Assembly (NCBI RefSeq): GCF_900107965.1 | Contig: NZ_FNVU01000030.1 | Location: 37,517-101,516 of the forward strand | DNA length: 64,000 bases | Direction: 5' to 3' | From: Actinacidiphila yanglinensis | Lineage (GTDB): Bacteria > Actinomycetota > Actinomycetes > Streptomycetales > Streptomycetaceae | Shown: positions 17,745 through 25,943 of the stretch, piece after piece | Position numbering within the stretch: the stretch's first letter is position 1 | How the letters are laid out: every line of letters begins with the position of its first letter | Translations under genes and position numbers: made by a program | Notes under the pieces: generated by a model | The model's database searches: none | What the model saw: the letters and a program-made list of their open reading frames with translations, nothing else | Told to the model about the DNA's origin: nothing

Positions 17745-18779
17745 TCAATGAGCGAGTGCGGTCGACATCTTGATCGGGCTCTCGCTCAGCGTGAATCCCG
17801 GATCGATCTGGGCGACGAGGTCGGCGCCGGTCCTGGCGTTGCCCCAGCTCTCGGCGTTCCGGCGGTGGAAGTGCGCCATCTGTCGGGTGTAGCGGTCCCA
17901 GTCGCGGGCCTCGTACGACCGATCCGCCCGCTCGTGCATCGTGCGCAGTGCTTGCCGGTTGGGCTCCTCCAGCAGTTCGAAGCGGGGCGGGCCGCCCTTC
18001 TCCATCGCCCGCACCCAGTCCGAGTTCCCGACGGCGACCAGGAGGTCGTCGCCGATCTCGGCCCGCAGGAAGGCGAGGTCGTCCTCCCCGTGCACCTTGT
18101 TGCCGATCACCGCCAGGCCGACGCCGAAGTCGCGGGCGTACTCCTTGTACTGGCGGTAGACGGCGACACCCTTCCGGGTTGGCTCGGCCACGAGGAAGGT
18201 CAGGTCGAACCGGGTGAACAGGCCCGAGGCGAAGGAGTCGCTGCCCGCGGTCATGTCGACCACCAGGTACTCGTCGCGGCTGTCCACCAGGTGGTTCAGG
18301 TACAGCTCGACGGCTCCGACCTTCGAGTGGTAGCAGGCCACGCCGAGGTCGGCCTCGGCGAAGGGGCCGGTGACCATCAGCCGCGCGCTGCCGGCGCCGC
18401 TCCTGCCCGCCGCGGCGTCCTTGTCGGTGCAGGTATCGAAGGCGATCGTGCGGGCGCACGCCGAGTGGACCGGGTTGTCCTCGCCGAGCCGCAGGAGTTG
18501 GGAACCGCGCCCCGGCGGAGTGGTCTTGATCATGCTGTCGGCCGAGGCGATGAGGGGGTTCGCCCCGCGCAGGTACTCCTTGATCTCCGGCAGGTGCGCG
18601 CCGAGCGCGGGCAGCGCCGCGGCGTCGTCCTCGTCGAGACCGAGCGCGGCACCGAGATGCTGGTTGATGTCCGCGTCGATCGCAACGACGGGGACGCGGG
18701 TTGTGGCGAGATGGCGGATGAACAGGGAGGACAGCGTCGTCTTACCGCTGCCGCCCTTCCCAACGAAAGCGATCTTCAT
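17745..18779 (-). CDS. CooC/MinD-like nucleotide-binding ATPase
   Basis: A 344-residue SIMIBI-class ATPase: deviant Walker A VGKGGSGKTTLS at residues 6-17, ADINQHLG switch region, and VVDMTAGSDSF Walker B-like segment. It resembles CooC-type proteins that insert metal into CO dehydrogenase, but no CODH genes are nearby, so the client is unknown. ATG at 18779 puts the P-loop at the usual N-terminal position; there is no Shine-Dalgarno, but TACGCT lies 8 nt upstream, so it may be leaderless. It is divergent from the Fic-like gene across 104 bp. Conserved with unknown function in Streptomyces. Confidence 0.8.
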   Translation of the reverse strand: MKIAFVGKGGSGKTTLSSLFIRHLATTRVPVVAIDADINQHLGAALGLDEDDAAALPALGAHLPEIKEYLRGANPLIASADSMIKTTPPGRGSQLLRLGEDNPVHSACARTIAFDTCTDKDAAAGRSGAGSARLMVTGPFAEADLGVACYHSKVGAVELYLNHLVDSRDEYLVVDMTAGSDSFASGLFTRFDLTFLVAEPTRKGVAVYRQYKEYARDFGVGLAVIGNKVHGEDDLAFLRAEIGDDLLVAVGNSDWVRAMEKGGPPRFELLEEPNRQALRTMHERADRSYEARDWDRYTRQMAHFHRRNAESWGNARTGADLVAQIDPGFTLSESPIKMSTALAH

Positions 18780-18883
18780 GTTCGCTAAGCGTAGGGGCCC
18801 CACCGAGCAGCAACTGACGGTGAGTGGGCAAGGCCACTCGATCGTGGCCTTTTCGCGCCACGGAGGGCCTTAGGGTCGTGGAC

Positions 18884-19741
18884 ATGGCTACGAACGCTGC
18901 TCCCTCTCCCGCTTCCGGGCAGCCGGACCCGCTGGCCGTGCTGGCCGCGCTTCCCGGCGTGCCCGAGGCGGTGGAGTCCGTGCGCCAGGCCGTGGACCGG
19001 GTCTACGGCCACCGGGTGATGCGCCGCCGGGCCGGCGAGGTCGCGTCCGAGGCGGCACTGCGCGGCGCCCGGGCGTCCGCGGCGCTGGCCGGCGCCGACT
19101 GGTCACTCGAGGAAGTACGCCGTCGCAGTGACTTCTCGGCCGACGACCAGTCCCGTACGGTCGGTGCCGCGTTGCGGCTGACGGCCGAGGCGGGGCAACT
19201 CCTCGGAGTGTGGCGGCAGTCGCCGGTGCAGGCACTGGCGCGGCTGCACCTGGTCGCGGCGGGTGGAGCCGCTCCGGAGCCCACCGTCGGGCGGCCCCGG
19301 CTGGCCGGTGAACCGGTGGCGGAGTCGTCGGTCGGGTTCGAACAGATCCCGCTGCCCGAACCGTCCGAGGTAGCCGCGCGGCTCGATGGGCTGGCGGACC
19401 TGCTGCGGTCCGGCTCCGCGGCGCCGGCGCTGGTGGTGGGAGCCGTCGTGCACGGTGAACTGCTCTGCCTGCGCCCCTTCGGTTCCTTCAACGGCCCCGT
19501 TGCCCGGGCCGCCGAGCGGACCGTCCTGGTCGGCAGCGGACTGGACCCGAAGTCGATCTGCCCGGCCGAGGTGGGCCACGCCGAGCTGGGCCTGGCCGGC
19601 TATCTCAAGGCCCTGGAGGGATACGTCTCCGGCACCCCCGAGGGGATGGCCGAGTGGATCGGCCACTGTGGGCGGGCGCTCGAGCTCGGTGTACGGGAGA
19701 GCGTCGCGGTCTGCGAGGCGCTGCAGCGCGGCGCCGCCTGA
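18884..19741 (+). CDS. Fic-like protein with degenerate catalytic motif
   Basis: A 285-residue cytoplasmic protein, mostly helical. The region GARASAALAGADWSLEEVRR (about 64-83) resembles the N-terminal Fic inhibitory helix, and R197-PFGSFNGPVAR-208 aligns with the Fic signature HxFx(D/E)GNGRxxR: F, N, G and the last R are kept, but the catalytic His is Arg, the (D/E) is Ser, the first Gly is Phe and the middle Arg is Pro. AMP transfer by the usual mechanism is therefore unlikely. TAGGGT ends 7 nt before the ATG, suggesting a leaderless start; a GTG at 18878 with GGAGGG 10 nt upstream is an alternative. A perfect hairpin follows the stop. Confidence 0.65.
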   Translation: MATNAAPSPASGQPDPLAVLAALPGVPEAVESVRQAVDRVYGHRVMRRRAGEVASEAALRGARASAALAGADWSLEEVRRRSDFSADDQSRTVGAALRLTAEAGQLLGVWRQSPVQALARLHLVAAGGAAPEPTVGRPRLAGEPVAESSVGFEQIPLPEPSEVAARLDGLADLLRSGSAAPALVVGAVVHGELLCLRPFGSFNGPVARAAERTVLVGSGLDPKSICPAEVGHAELGLAGYLKALEGYVSGTPEGMAEWIGHCGRALELGVRESVAVCEALQRGAA

Positions 19742-19750
19742 AACGAGGAC

Positions 19751-19776
19751 GCGGCGGCACCCGAAGGTGCCGCCGC
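19751..19776 (+). terminator. Terminator of the Fic-like gene
   Basis: GCGGCGGCACC pairs perfectly with GGTGCCGCCGC around a CGAA tetraloop, 9 bp after the stop. Confidence 0.75.
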
Positions 19777-20107
19777 AAGCACGTCCGCCGAGTTACCAGT
19801 GCGTGCGCGAGAGTTGCCGATCAGGGCGGGGACTTTGCCCGCTCCTGGTGGGGCTGGCCCGGTTGGCGGGTCGGCTACGCGTGGGTGCCCGGTTTTCGTG
19901 CCCGGTCCGTGGGGCCAACACCGATCTGCGGTCTTCCTCTCGGAACTCCGTGGTCTCGCGGGCCGCTAACTCTTTTCTACTCCCGACCGGCAGGTAGCGG
20001 AACCCCTCGCTGCACTTTTTACTTTTTGCCGCCAACCGGGGCATTTCGGTCGTCGCTCCGACCCCGCAGGTCCCTGGGGTCCCTCCCGCATGGTCCGTCC
20101 GGGTGGT
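19777..20107. other. Gene-free interval between convergent genes
   Basis: About 330 bp with no convincing gene. Around 19995-20027 an AGCG/CGCT stem is followed by TTTTTACTTTTT, a rare T-rich stretch for this genome and a possible second plus-strand terminator. Open frames here (for example an 83-codon minus-strand frame at 19793-20044) lack a ribosome binding site and recognisable similarity. Confidence 0.45.
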
Positions 20108-20929
20108 TCAGGAGACGGGCAGGGGGCGACGGCGCCGCGAGGCCAGCCACACCAGCCCCGCGGTGGCGGCCGCGGCGCCGATCGCGGCCGCGGCCAGGAC
20201 CGGGCGCGGCGGCATCGGCAGCGACTGGATGCGCTGCCTCAGGCGCACCGGGCGGCTGAAGGTGAGAATCGGCCAGTCGCGGGCGACGGCCTCCTTCCGC
20301 AGCGCCCGGTCGGGGTTCACCGCGTACGGATGTCCGACGGACTCCAGCATGGGGATGTCGGTAGCCGAATCGCTGTAGGCGAAGGACCGTTGCAAGTCGT
20401 AGCCCTCCGACTCCGCCAGCCGGGTGATGGCTTCGGCTTTCTCCGGACCGTAGACGTAGTGCTCGATCTCCCCGTTGTACGCGCCGTCGGCCACGACCAT
20501 CCGGGTGGCCACGACGTGGTCGGCGCCCAGCATCTCCCCGATCGGCTCCACGACTTCGGACCCGGACGCGCTGACGATCACCACGTCGCGGCCGGCGGCG
20601 TGGTGCTCCTCGATCAGCGAGGCGGCCTCGTCGTAGATGATCGGGTCGATCAGCTCGTGCAGCGTCTCCGCGACGATCTCGCGGACCTGCTGCACATTCC
20701 AGCCGCGGCACAGATCGGAGAGGTATTTGCGCATACCTTCCATCTGATCGTGATCCGCGCCGCCGAGGAGGTACACGAACTGGGCATATGCGGTACGCAA
20801 TACCGCTCGCCTGTTGATGAGCCCGCCGTGGTAGAAGGACCGCCCGAAGGCGAGGGTGCTCGACTTGGCGATCACGGTCTTGTCGAGATCGAAGAACGCT
20901 GCGGTGCGCGGTGGCAGGTGGTTTTCCAC
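20108..20929 (-). CDS. HAD-IB family phosphatase with C-terminal membrane anchor
   Basis: A 273-residue HAD hydrolase of subfamily IB (SerB-like fold). Motif I is AAFFDLDKTVIAKSS, motif II is VVIVSASGSEV, and motif III/IV are the GPEKAEAI lysine and SYSATD-like AYSDSATDIPML. The last 35 residues hold a membrane helix (AAAAIGAAAATAGLVWLAS) and a basic tail. The substrate is unknown; relatives act on phosphoserine or phospholipid-type substrates. The GTG at 20929 was chosen because TATGCT lies exactly 6 nt upstream (leaderless pattern); an ATG at 20953 would add 8 residues. It is divergent from the ssd/tad operon. Confidence 0.85.
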   Translation of the reverse strand: MENHLPPRTAAFFDLDKTVIAKSSTLAFGRSFYHGGLINRRAVLRTAYAQFVYLLGGADHDQMEGMRKYLSDLCRGWNVQQVREIVAETLHELIDPIIYDEAASLIEEHHAAGRDVVIVSASGSEVVEPIGEMLGADHVVATRMVVADGAYNGEIEHYVYGPEKAEAITRLAESEGYDLQRSFAYSDSATDIPMLESVGHPYAVNPDRALRKEAVARDWPILTFSRPVRLRQRIQSLPMPPRPVLAAAAIGAAAATAGLVWLASRRRRPLPVS

Positions 20930-21076
20930 GGGACGAGCATAGGCAACCACCATTCGGCGTAAGGGTTCGGCGCGTGGGTTTGCCTGAGAGGGCCGTCGGG
21001 TACACCATGGAAGTCACGGATCGTTCGCGACCGTGCTAACCCGGTCTGGCTCCTCCCCCCCGAGTCGGACCGTGGG

Positions 21077-21111
21077 GACGACCCCCGCTCTCCCCCCCGG
21101 CGGGGGTCGTC
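21077..21111 (+). terminator. Strong hairpin upstream of ssd
   Basis: GACGACCCCCGC (21077-21088) pairs perfectly with GCGGGGGTCGTC (21100-21111). It may terminate or attenuate a transcript in the leader of the tad operon; no gene ends just before it on the plus strand. Confidence 0.5.
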
Positions 21112-21206
21112 GCATGTCCGGATGTATGTGGGCGCTTCGGCCCGGGGTTGCTGCAACGCCCTGCATGTCCATGTCGCTCCCGCTCCTTCGCATGTGTGTA
21201 CGTTTC

Positions 21207-21223
21207 GACGCGTACAACGCGTC
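21207..21223. promoter_or_regulatory. Inverted repeat, candidate operator
   Basis: GACGCGT-ACA-ACGCGTC is a perfect 7-bp inverted repeat with a 3-bp spacer, upstream of the ssd/tad operon. The cognate regulator is unknown. Confidence 0.4.
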
Positions 21224-21277
21224 ACGTTCGGTAATCGACTCCCGGCTCCGTGGAACTCACCCTTCCGGGTGGTGGAG

Positions 21278-21304
21278 TTATCCACAATCGCCGAGTTATC
21301 CACA
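21278..21304 (+). promoter_or_regulatory. Pair of DnaA boxes
   Basis: TTATCCACA occurs at 21278-21286 and again at 21296-21304, same orientation, 18 bp apart, in both cases inside a longer GAGTTATCCACA. Both equal the strict E. coli DnaA-box consensus and differ by one base from the Streptomyces-preferred TTGTCCACA. They lie about 100 bp upstream of ssd. Confidence 0.55.
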
Positions 21305-21401
21305 GATTCCGACCAAGATCATCTCAATTCCACTTCCTGTCCCAAGCTGATCGCAGGCGAAGCACGCCGTGCTCGCACGACCAGCCACAGGGGACAGGGA
21401 A

Positions 21402-22520
21402 ATGACGCGAACCAACGCAACCGACCGAGCGCTCGCCGCTGCCGAAGGCACGCGCGGACCGCTGATTGTCACCGAGGACGAAAGCCTCCTCGATGATCTG
21501 CTCAGACTGTGCGCCGCGGCCGGCGCGGAACCGGAAGTCGTTTTCACCGCACCCCCGCGCGCGGAGAGTTGGGACAGCGCCCCACTGGTCCTGCTCGGGG
21601 CGGAGGCGTGCGAGAGGGTCCGCGGCGCCGGCCGTCGCAAGGGCGTGCTGCTGATCAGCCGCGGTAGCCCCGACTCGACGGATTCCGAGGCGTGGCGCCA
21701 GGCCGTCGCGGTCGGAGCCGACCACGTCCTCTTCCTGCCGACGGCCGAGAGCTGGCTGGTGGACCGCCTCGCCGACGTGGCCGAGGGCGGCGACGGGCCC
21801 GCACTGACCATCGGCGTGGTCGGCGGTCGCGGCGGAGCCGGCGCCAGCACCCTGGCCTGCGGTCTCGCGGTCACCGCGGCCCGAACTGGGCTGCGCGCCA
21901 TGCTCGTTGACGGTGATCCGCTCGGTGGCGGCCTGGACATCCTGCTCGGTGCGGAGCGCACCGGCGGGCTGCGCTGGCCCGATCTCGCCGATTCCCGCGG
22001 CAGGGTCAACAGCGGTGTGCTGGAGGAGTCGCTGCCCCGGCTGGGCTCGCTCAGCGTGCTGAGCTGGGACCGGGGGACGTCCGTGCTCATCCCGCCCCGG
22101 GCCATGCGGTCGGTGCTGGGTGCGGCCAGGCGGCGCGGCGGCGTGGTCGTCGTCGACCTGCCGCGCCGGGTGGACGACACCGTCGCCGAGACACTCGCCC
22201 AGGTCGACGTAGGGCTGCTGGTGGTGCCCGCCGAACTCCGCGCGGTGGCCGCGGGATGCCGGGTGGCGGCGGCCTTCGACCTGGAGCTCGAGGATCTGCG
22301 GGTGGTCGCCCGCGGCCCGTTCGGCACCGGTCTGGACGGCCGCGAGATCGCCCGGCTGATCGGCCTGCCGCTTGCCGGTGAGCTGCCGCCCGAGCCCGCC
22401 CTCGCCGATCCGCTGTCCGGCGGCGCGCCACCGGGCTCGGTGGCGCGCGGCCCCCTCGCCCGATTCAGCAGCGCGTTCCTCGGACAGGCGCTGGCGGCCA
22501 CCGGGTGCGTGGCGGCATGA
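21402..22520 (+). CDS. ssd: Septum site-determining/CpaE-like protein (Tad cluster)
   Basis: A 372-residue MinD/ParA-superfamily protein of the Ssd/TadZ type: an N-terminal receiver-like region (LIVTEDESLLDDLLRLC...) and an ATPase-like domain from about 130. The Walker A position reads GGRGGAGASTLA, with alanine in place of the lysine of GKS/T, so nucleotide hydrolysis is doubtful. In mycobacteria the homologue (Rv3660c) affects septation; in Tad systems CpaE/TadZ positions the pilus machine. ATG at 21402 follows AGGGGACAGGGAA. Its stop overlaps the tadA start (ATGA), the first of a series of coupled overlaps. Confidence 0.88.
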   Translation: MTRTNATDRALAAAEGTRGPLIVTEDESLLDDLLRLCAAAGAEPEVVFTAPPRAESWDSAPLVLLGAEACERVRGAGRRKGVLLISRGSPDSTDSEAWRQAVAVGADHVLFLPTAESWLVDRLADVAEGGDGPALTIGVVGGRGGAGASTLACGLAVTAARTGLRAMLVDGDPLGGGLDILLGAERTGGLRWPDLADSRGRVNSGVLEESLPRLGSLSVLSWDRGTSVLIPPRAMRSVLGAARRRGGVVVVDLPRRVDDTVAETLAQVDVGLLVVPAELRAVAAGCRVAAAFDLELEDLRVVARGPFGTGLDGREIARLIGLPLAGELPPEPALADPLSGGAPPGSVARGPLARFSSAFLGQALAATGCVAA

Positions 22521-23671
22521 GCGCCGAACTCCTCGACGCGGTCCGGCTTCACCTGGCCGAGCACGGCGGAGAACCCACCCCGGCCCGCGTCGCCGCCGCA
22601 TTGCGCGCGCAGGGACGCCTGATCGGGGATTCCGAAGTGCTCGATGTGGTCGCCGTCTTGCGCTCCGAACTGGTCGGCGCGGGCCCCCTCGAGCCCCTGC
22701 TGGCCGACCCCGATGTCACCGACATCCTCGTCAACGCCCCTGACCAGGTCTGGGTCGACCGGGGCCGCGGACTTGAGCGCAGCCCGATCGGGTTCGCCGA
22801 CACCACCGCGGTGCGCCGCCTCGCCCAGCGACTGGCCACGACCGCCGGACGCCGCCTCGACGACGCCAGGCCCTGGGTCGACGCACGGCTCCCGGACGGA
22901 ACCCGGCTGCATGCGGTGCTGCCACCCGTCGTCGTCGGCTCGCCCTGCCTCTCCCTGCGCGTCGTCCGGGCCCGCGCCTTCACCCTCGCCGAGCTCGTCG
23001 CGGCCGGCACGCTGGACGAGGAGACGGCGGCGCTGCTGCGGGCGATGCTCCACGCACGGCTGTCGTTCATGATCAGCGGGGGCACCGGATCGGGGAAGAC
23101 CACCTTGCTGAGCTGCCTGCTCGGCCTGGTCGATCCCGCGGCGCGCATCGTCCTCGCCGAGGACTCCGCGGAGCTGCGCCCGGACCACCCGCACGTCGTG
23201 CGATTGGAGACCCGGCCCGCCAACCAGGAGGGCGCCGGTCAGGTCACCTTGCGGGACCTGGTCCGGCAGGCGCTGCGTATGCGGCCGGACCGGCTCGTGG
23301 TCGGGGAGGTGCGCGGCGCCGAGGTGCTGGATCTGCTGGGTGCGCTCAACACCGGCCATGAGGGCGGCTGCGGGACCGTTCACGCGAATGCCGCGGCAGA
23401 CGTCCCCGCTCGTCTGGAAGCGCTCGGCTCGACCGCGGGCCTGGACCGGGCGGCGCTGCACAGCCAGCTGTCGGCCGCTCTGTCGGCCGTCGTCCACCTG
23501 GTGCGGGACGTGGCCGGCCGTCGCAGGGTGGCCGAGATCCACGTGCTGAGCCGCCGCCCCGACGGCCTGGTCGGCACCGTTCCGGCGCTCCTGCGGGATG
23601 CGGAGGGCCGACTCGAACGCGGCGCGGGCTGGCAGCGCCTGATGGATCTGTGCGCGGTGGGTGCGTCATGA
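22517..23671 (+). CDS. tadA: TadA/CpaF-type secretion ATPase
   Basis: A 384-residue type II/IV secretion ATPase that powers assembly of Flp-type pili or related secretion at the membrane. Seen: the N-terminal segment DPDVTDILVNAPDQVWVDRG, Walker A GGTGSGKTTLLS, the Asp box ARIVLAEDSAEL, Walker B LVVGEVRGAEVLDLLGALNTGHEG with the histidine box GCGTVHANAA. The order and length match CpaF/TadA. Starts are coupled on both sides by 4-nt ATGA overlaps with ssd and tadB. Confidence 0.94.
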   Translation: MSAELLDAVRLHLAEHGGEPTPARVAAALRAQGRLIGDSEVLDVVAVLRSELVGAGPLEPLLADPDVTDILVNAPDQVWVDRGRGLERSPIGFADTTAVRRLAQRLATTAGRRLDDARPWVDARLPDGTRLHAVLPPVVVGSPCLSLRVVRARAFTLAELVAAGTLDEETAALLRAMLHARLSFMISGGTGSGKTTLLSCLLGLVDPAARIVLAEDSAELRPDHPHVVRLETRPANQEGAGQVTLRDLVRQALRMRPDRLVVGEVRGAEVLDLLGALNTGHEGGCGTVHANAAADVPARLEALGSTAGLDRAALHSQLSAALSAVVHLVRDVAGRRRVAEIHVLSRRPDGLVGTVPALLRDAEGRLERGAGWQRLMDLCAVGAS

Positions 23672-24882
23672 GCGCGACGACGTACGGGGCCCTGACGCCC
23701 GTCGCCTCGGTGTGGGCGGCTCCGGCCGTGACCCCCGCGGTTGTCCTGTGGGCCGCGCTTCTGGTGGCCTGCGTGCCCGCCTGGGCGGCTCTGCAGCGGC
23801 ATGGGCGCCGCCGCCGCGTGTGCGGCCTGCTGAAGGGCTCTCACGCCCCTCCTGGCCCTGTTTCAGGCCGAGTTGAGGGGTGGAGAGCGTGGTGGGACCA
23901 CATGGCGCGACGCGGGTGGAAACGCATGAGCGGTTGGTGGCCGGGCCGGTGGGGGAGATCGCGCGGGGCAGTTGCCGGTGCTCGCCACTCCCGGCGGCCG
24001 GGCGGACGGGGGCGCGAAGGCGGCGCTGCCGGGCACCGGGTAGGCGGGTGGACCGGTGTGTCGCAGGGACGGCGCGGTCCGGAGTGGTTGTGCCTTCCCG
24101 CCGGAGCAGTGCTGGCGATGGTGACGTGGTCGGCGGTGCCGTTGGTCGCGGGAGCGGCCGGAGTGCCCTTGGTGCGGGGCGCGTTGCGCACCCGAGCCGA
24201 GAGAGCGGCGGCCGAGCGGACGTCGGCCGCGGTGAGCGCGCTCTGCGGCACCGTGGCGGGCGATCTGCGGGCCGGGCGGCCGCCGCATGCGGCGCTGACG
24301 GAGGCGGTGCAGTCGGCCGGCTGGCCGGCCTCGCCCGAACTGAGCCGGATCGCGGGTCTGTTGCTGTCCGCGGCCCGGTTCGGTGGGGACGTGCCGGGAG
24401 CGCTGCGGAGCGCTGCGCGCGGCGGTCCCGGCGCTCACGGGCTCGGAGCGGTGGCTGCGTGCTGGCAGGTCGCGGTGGACGGCGGCGCCGGTCTGGCCGC
24501 GGCCCTGGACAGGGTCGCCGCCGCGCTGCGGGCCGAGGAGGACCAACGCGACGATCTCCGGGCTCAGTTGGCCGGACCGCGCTCGACGGCGGTGCTGCTG
24601 GCGCTGCTCCCGGTGTTCGGACTGGTGCTCGGCACGGCGTTGGGGGCACATCCGGCGCTGGTGCTCCTGCACACACCCGCCGGAATGGCCTGCCTGGCCT
24701 CGGGCGTGCTCCTGGAGTGGGCCGGGCTGGCATGGACGGCGCGGATCATCCGGGCGGCGGAGGGCGGTCCGCCGCCTGGCTCGGAGGGCGGTCCGGGCTG
24801 CGCGAACGGTCGGCCGGACGGGACGGCTTCGTCGTCCACCCGGTCGGTGCCGGAGCCGGTCGGGGAGGGGAGGCGGTCATGA
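23668..24882 (+). CDS. tadB: TadB-type inner-membrane platform protein
   Basis: A 404-residue membrane protein with an N-terminal helix, a central membrane region (about 150-180), a type II secretion F domain (SAVSALCGTVAGDLRAGRPPHAALTEA... to AEEDQRDDLRAQLAGPRS), and C-terminal helices. It forms the inner-membrane platform with TadC. Unusual: about residues 60-145 are an Arg/Gly/Trp-rich low-complexity insert (for example WWDHMARRGWKRMSGWWPGR) between the first helix and the next. The C-terminal 45 residues are Gly/Ser/Pro-rich. Overlaps its neighbours by 4 nt on both sides. Confidence 0.85.
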   Translation: MSATTYGALTPVASVWAAPAVTPAVVLWAALLVACVPAWAALQRHGRRRRVCGLLKGSHAPPGPVSGRVEGWRAWWDHMARRGWKRMSGWWPGRWGRSRGAVAGARHSRRPGGRGREGGAAGHRVGGWTGVSQGRRGPEWLCLPAGAVLAMVTWSAVPLVAGAAGVPLVRGALRTRAERAAAERTSAAVSALCGTVAGDLRAGRPPHAALTEAVQSAGWPASPELSRIAGLLLSAARFGGDVPGALRSAARGGPGAHGLGAVAACWQVAVDGGAGLAAALDRVAAALRAEEDQRDDLRAQLAGPRSTAVLLALLPVFGLVLGTALGAHPALVLLHTPAGMACLASGVLLEWAGLAWTARIIRAAEGGPPPGSEGGPGCANGRPDGTASSSTRSVPEPVGEGRRS

Positions 24883-25679
24883 GCGGCGCGAGTGTCCACA
24901 GCCTGGGGATGACCGCGTCCGTGCTGGCGGCCCTGTGTGCGGGAGTGATGGTGCGGAAGGAGCCGAGGGGCGGCGGCGTACGCAGGTTGCGGGGCGTGTT
25001 GGAGGGGCCGAGGCCGGCGAGGGCGAAGCGGGAGTGGCGGGGGAGAGCGCGCGGTGCCGGGCGGACCTGGCTGCCGGTGGTCGCTGCCGCGCTCGGTGCT
25101 GCCGTCCTCGTGGGTGGGCTGCCTGGCGGAGCGGTCGGGATCCTCGCGGGCGTCGGGATGCGGATGGCGCTCGCCCGTCGCCGTGCTGCCGCGGCGGGAC
25201 GCGCGGTCGAGGCAGGGCCGGACCTCGGCCAACTGCCGCTGTGCGCAGACCTGATGGCCGCCTGCCTGGCGGCGGGAGCCACGCCGGGGGAAGCAGCCGG
25301 GGCGGTGGGGCGGTGCCTGGACGGGCCGTTGGGCGTCGCGCTGCTGCGGGCGGAGGCGGAGTTGCGGCTCGGCGGAGATCCCTCGGAGACCTGGGGCAGG
25401 TTCGGCCGGCTGCCGGCGGCGCGCGCGATGGGCCGCTGCCTGGCCCGAGCGTCCACGACGGGCAGCGCGCCGGTCGCGGAGATGGCCCGGCTGGCCGTGG
25501 ACTACCGCGCCGCGCATGCCCGTTCGGCGCTCGCCCGGGCGCGTCGGGCGGCCGTGCTGGCCACTGCACCCCTGGGCGTGTGCTTCCTGCCCGCCTTCCT
25601 GCTGATCGGAGTCGCCCCCGTGGTGATGGGGCTGGCAGGGGCGGTCCTGGGAGGCCCGATGGGCGCAGGAGGTGGGTGA
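24879..25679 (+). CDS. tadC: TadC-type inner-membrane platform protein
   Basis: A 266-residue membrane protein with a T2SSF domain (about 115-225: LPLCADLMAACLAAGATPGEA...AEMARLAVDYRAAHARS), preceded by one or two helices and a basic segment, and ending in two C-terminal helices (VCFLPAFLLIGVAPVVMGLAG). It pairs with TadB as the platform of the pilus/secretion machine. ATG at 24879 overlaps the tadB stop. A hairpin lies in the 264-bp gap to the pilin gene. Confidence 0.87.
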   Translation: MSGASVHSLGMTASVLAALCAGVMVRKEPRGGGVRRLRGVLEGPRPARAKREWRGRARGAGRTWLPVVAAALGAAVLVGGLPGGAVGILAGVGMRMALARRRAAAAGRAVEAGPDLGQLPLCADLMAACLAAGATPGEAAGAVGRCLDGPLGVALLRAEAELRLGGDPSETWGRFGRLPAARAMGRCLARASTTGSAPVAEMARLAVDYRAAHARSALARARRAAVLATAPLGVCFLPAFLLIGVAPVVMGLAGAVLGGPMGAGGG

Positions 25680-25705
25680 GACCGGCCGCGGGACAGCGGA
25701 CGGAC

Positions 25706-25721
25706 GCCCGCTTCGGCGGGC
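25706..25721 (+). terminator. Small hairpin between tadC and the pilin gene
   Basis: GCCCGC-TTCG-GCGGGC, a perfect 6-bp stem with a stable TTCG loop, 27 bp after tadC. It may reduce read-through, or stabilise the upstream mRNA, so that the pilin is expressed at a different level. Confidence 0.4.
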
Positions 25722-25943
25722 CGCACCGGGAGAACCACCGCGGAGGAACCGGGAGTTGGGCGGGGAGACACACCACCCCACGTACCGGCCCGCGACAGGG
25801 CAAACAGCAATGGATCTCGCAAAAGTGCATGAACGGTGAGTGCGCGAGGGCGCGGACGAGCCATGACAGATGAGCAGGACAGCAGTCGACAGCACCGACG
25901 CCGCCAGGAGCGCCGTCGGTCACGGAACCAGAAGGAGAAGGCA

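Larger units (their letters stand above)
20954..21401. other. Regulatory interval between the HAD gene and the ssd/tad operon
   Basis: About 450 bp without a gene. It contains a 12-bp perfect hairpin (21077-21111), an inverted repeat (21207-21223), two exact DnaA-box sequences (21278-21304) and the ssd ribosome-binding region (AGGGGACAGGGAA before 21402). These are listed separately. Confidence 0.6.

Noticed and set aside
19793..20044. 83-codon minus-strand frame between convergent genes
   Set aside because: GGAG lies too far from the ATG, and composition and context suggest non-coding DNA.
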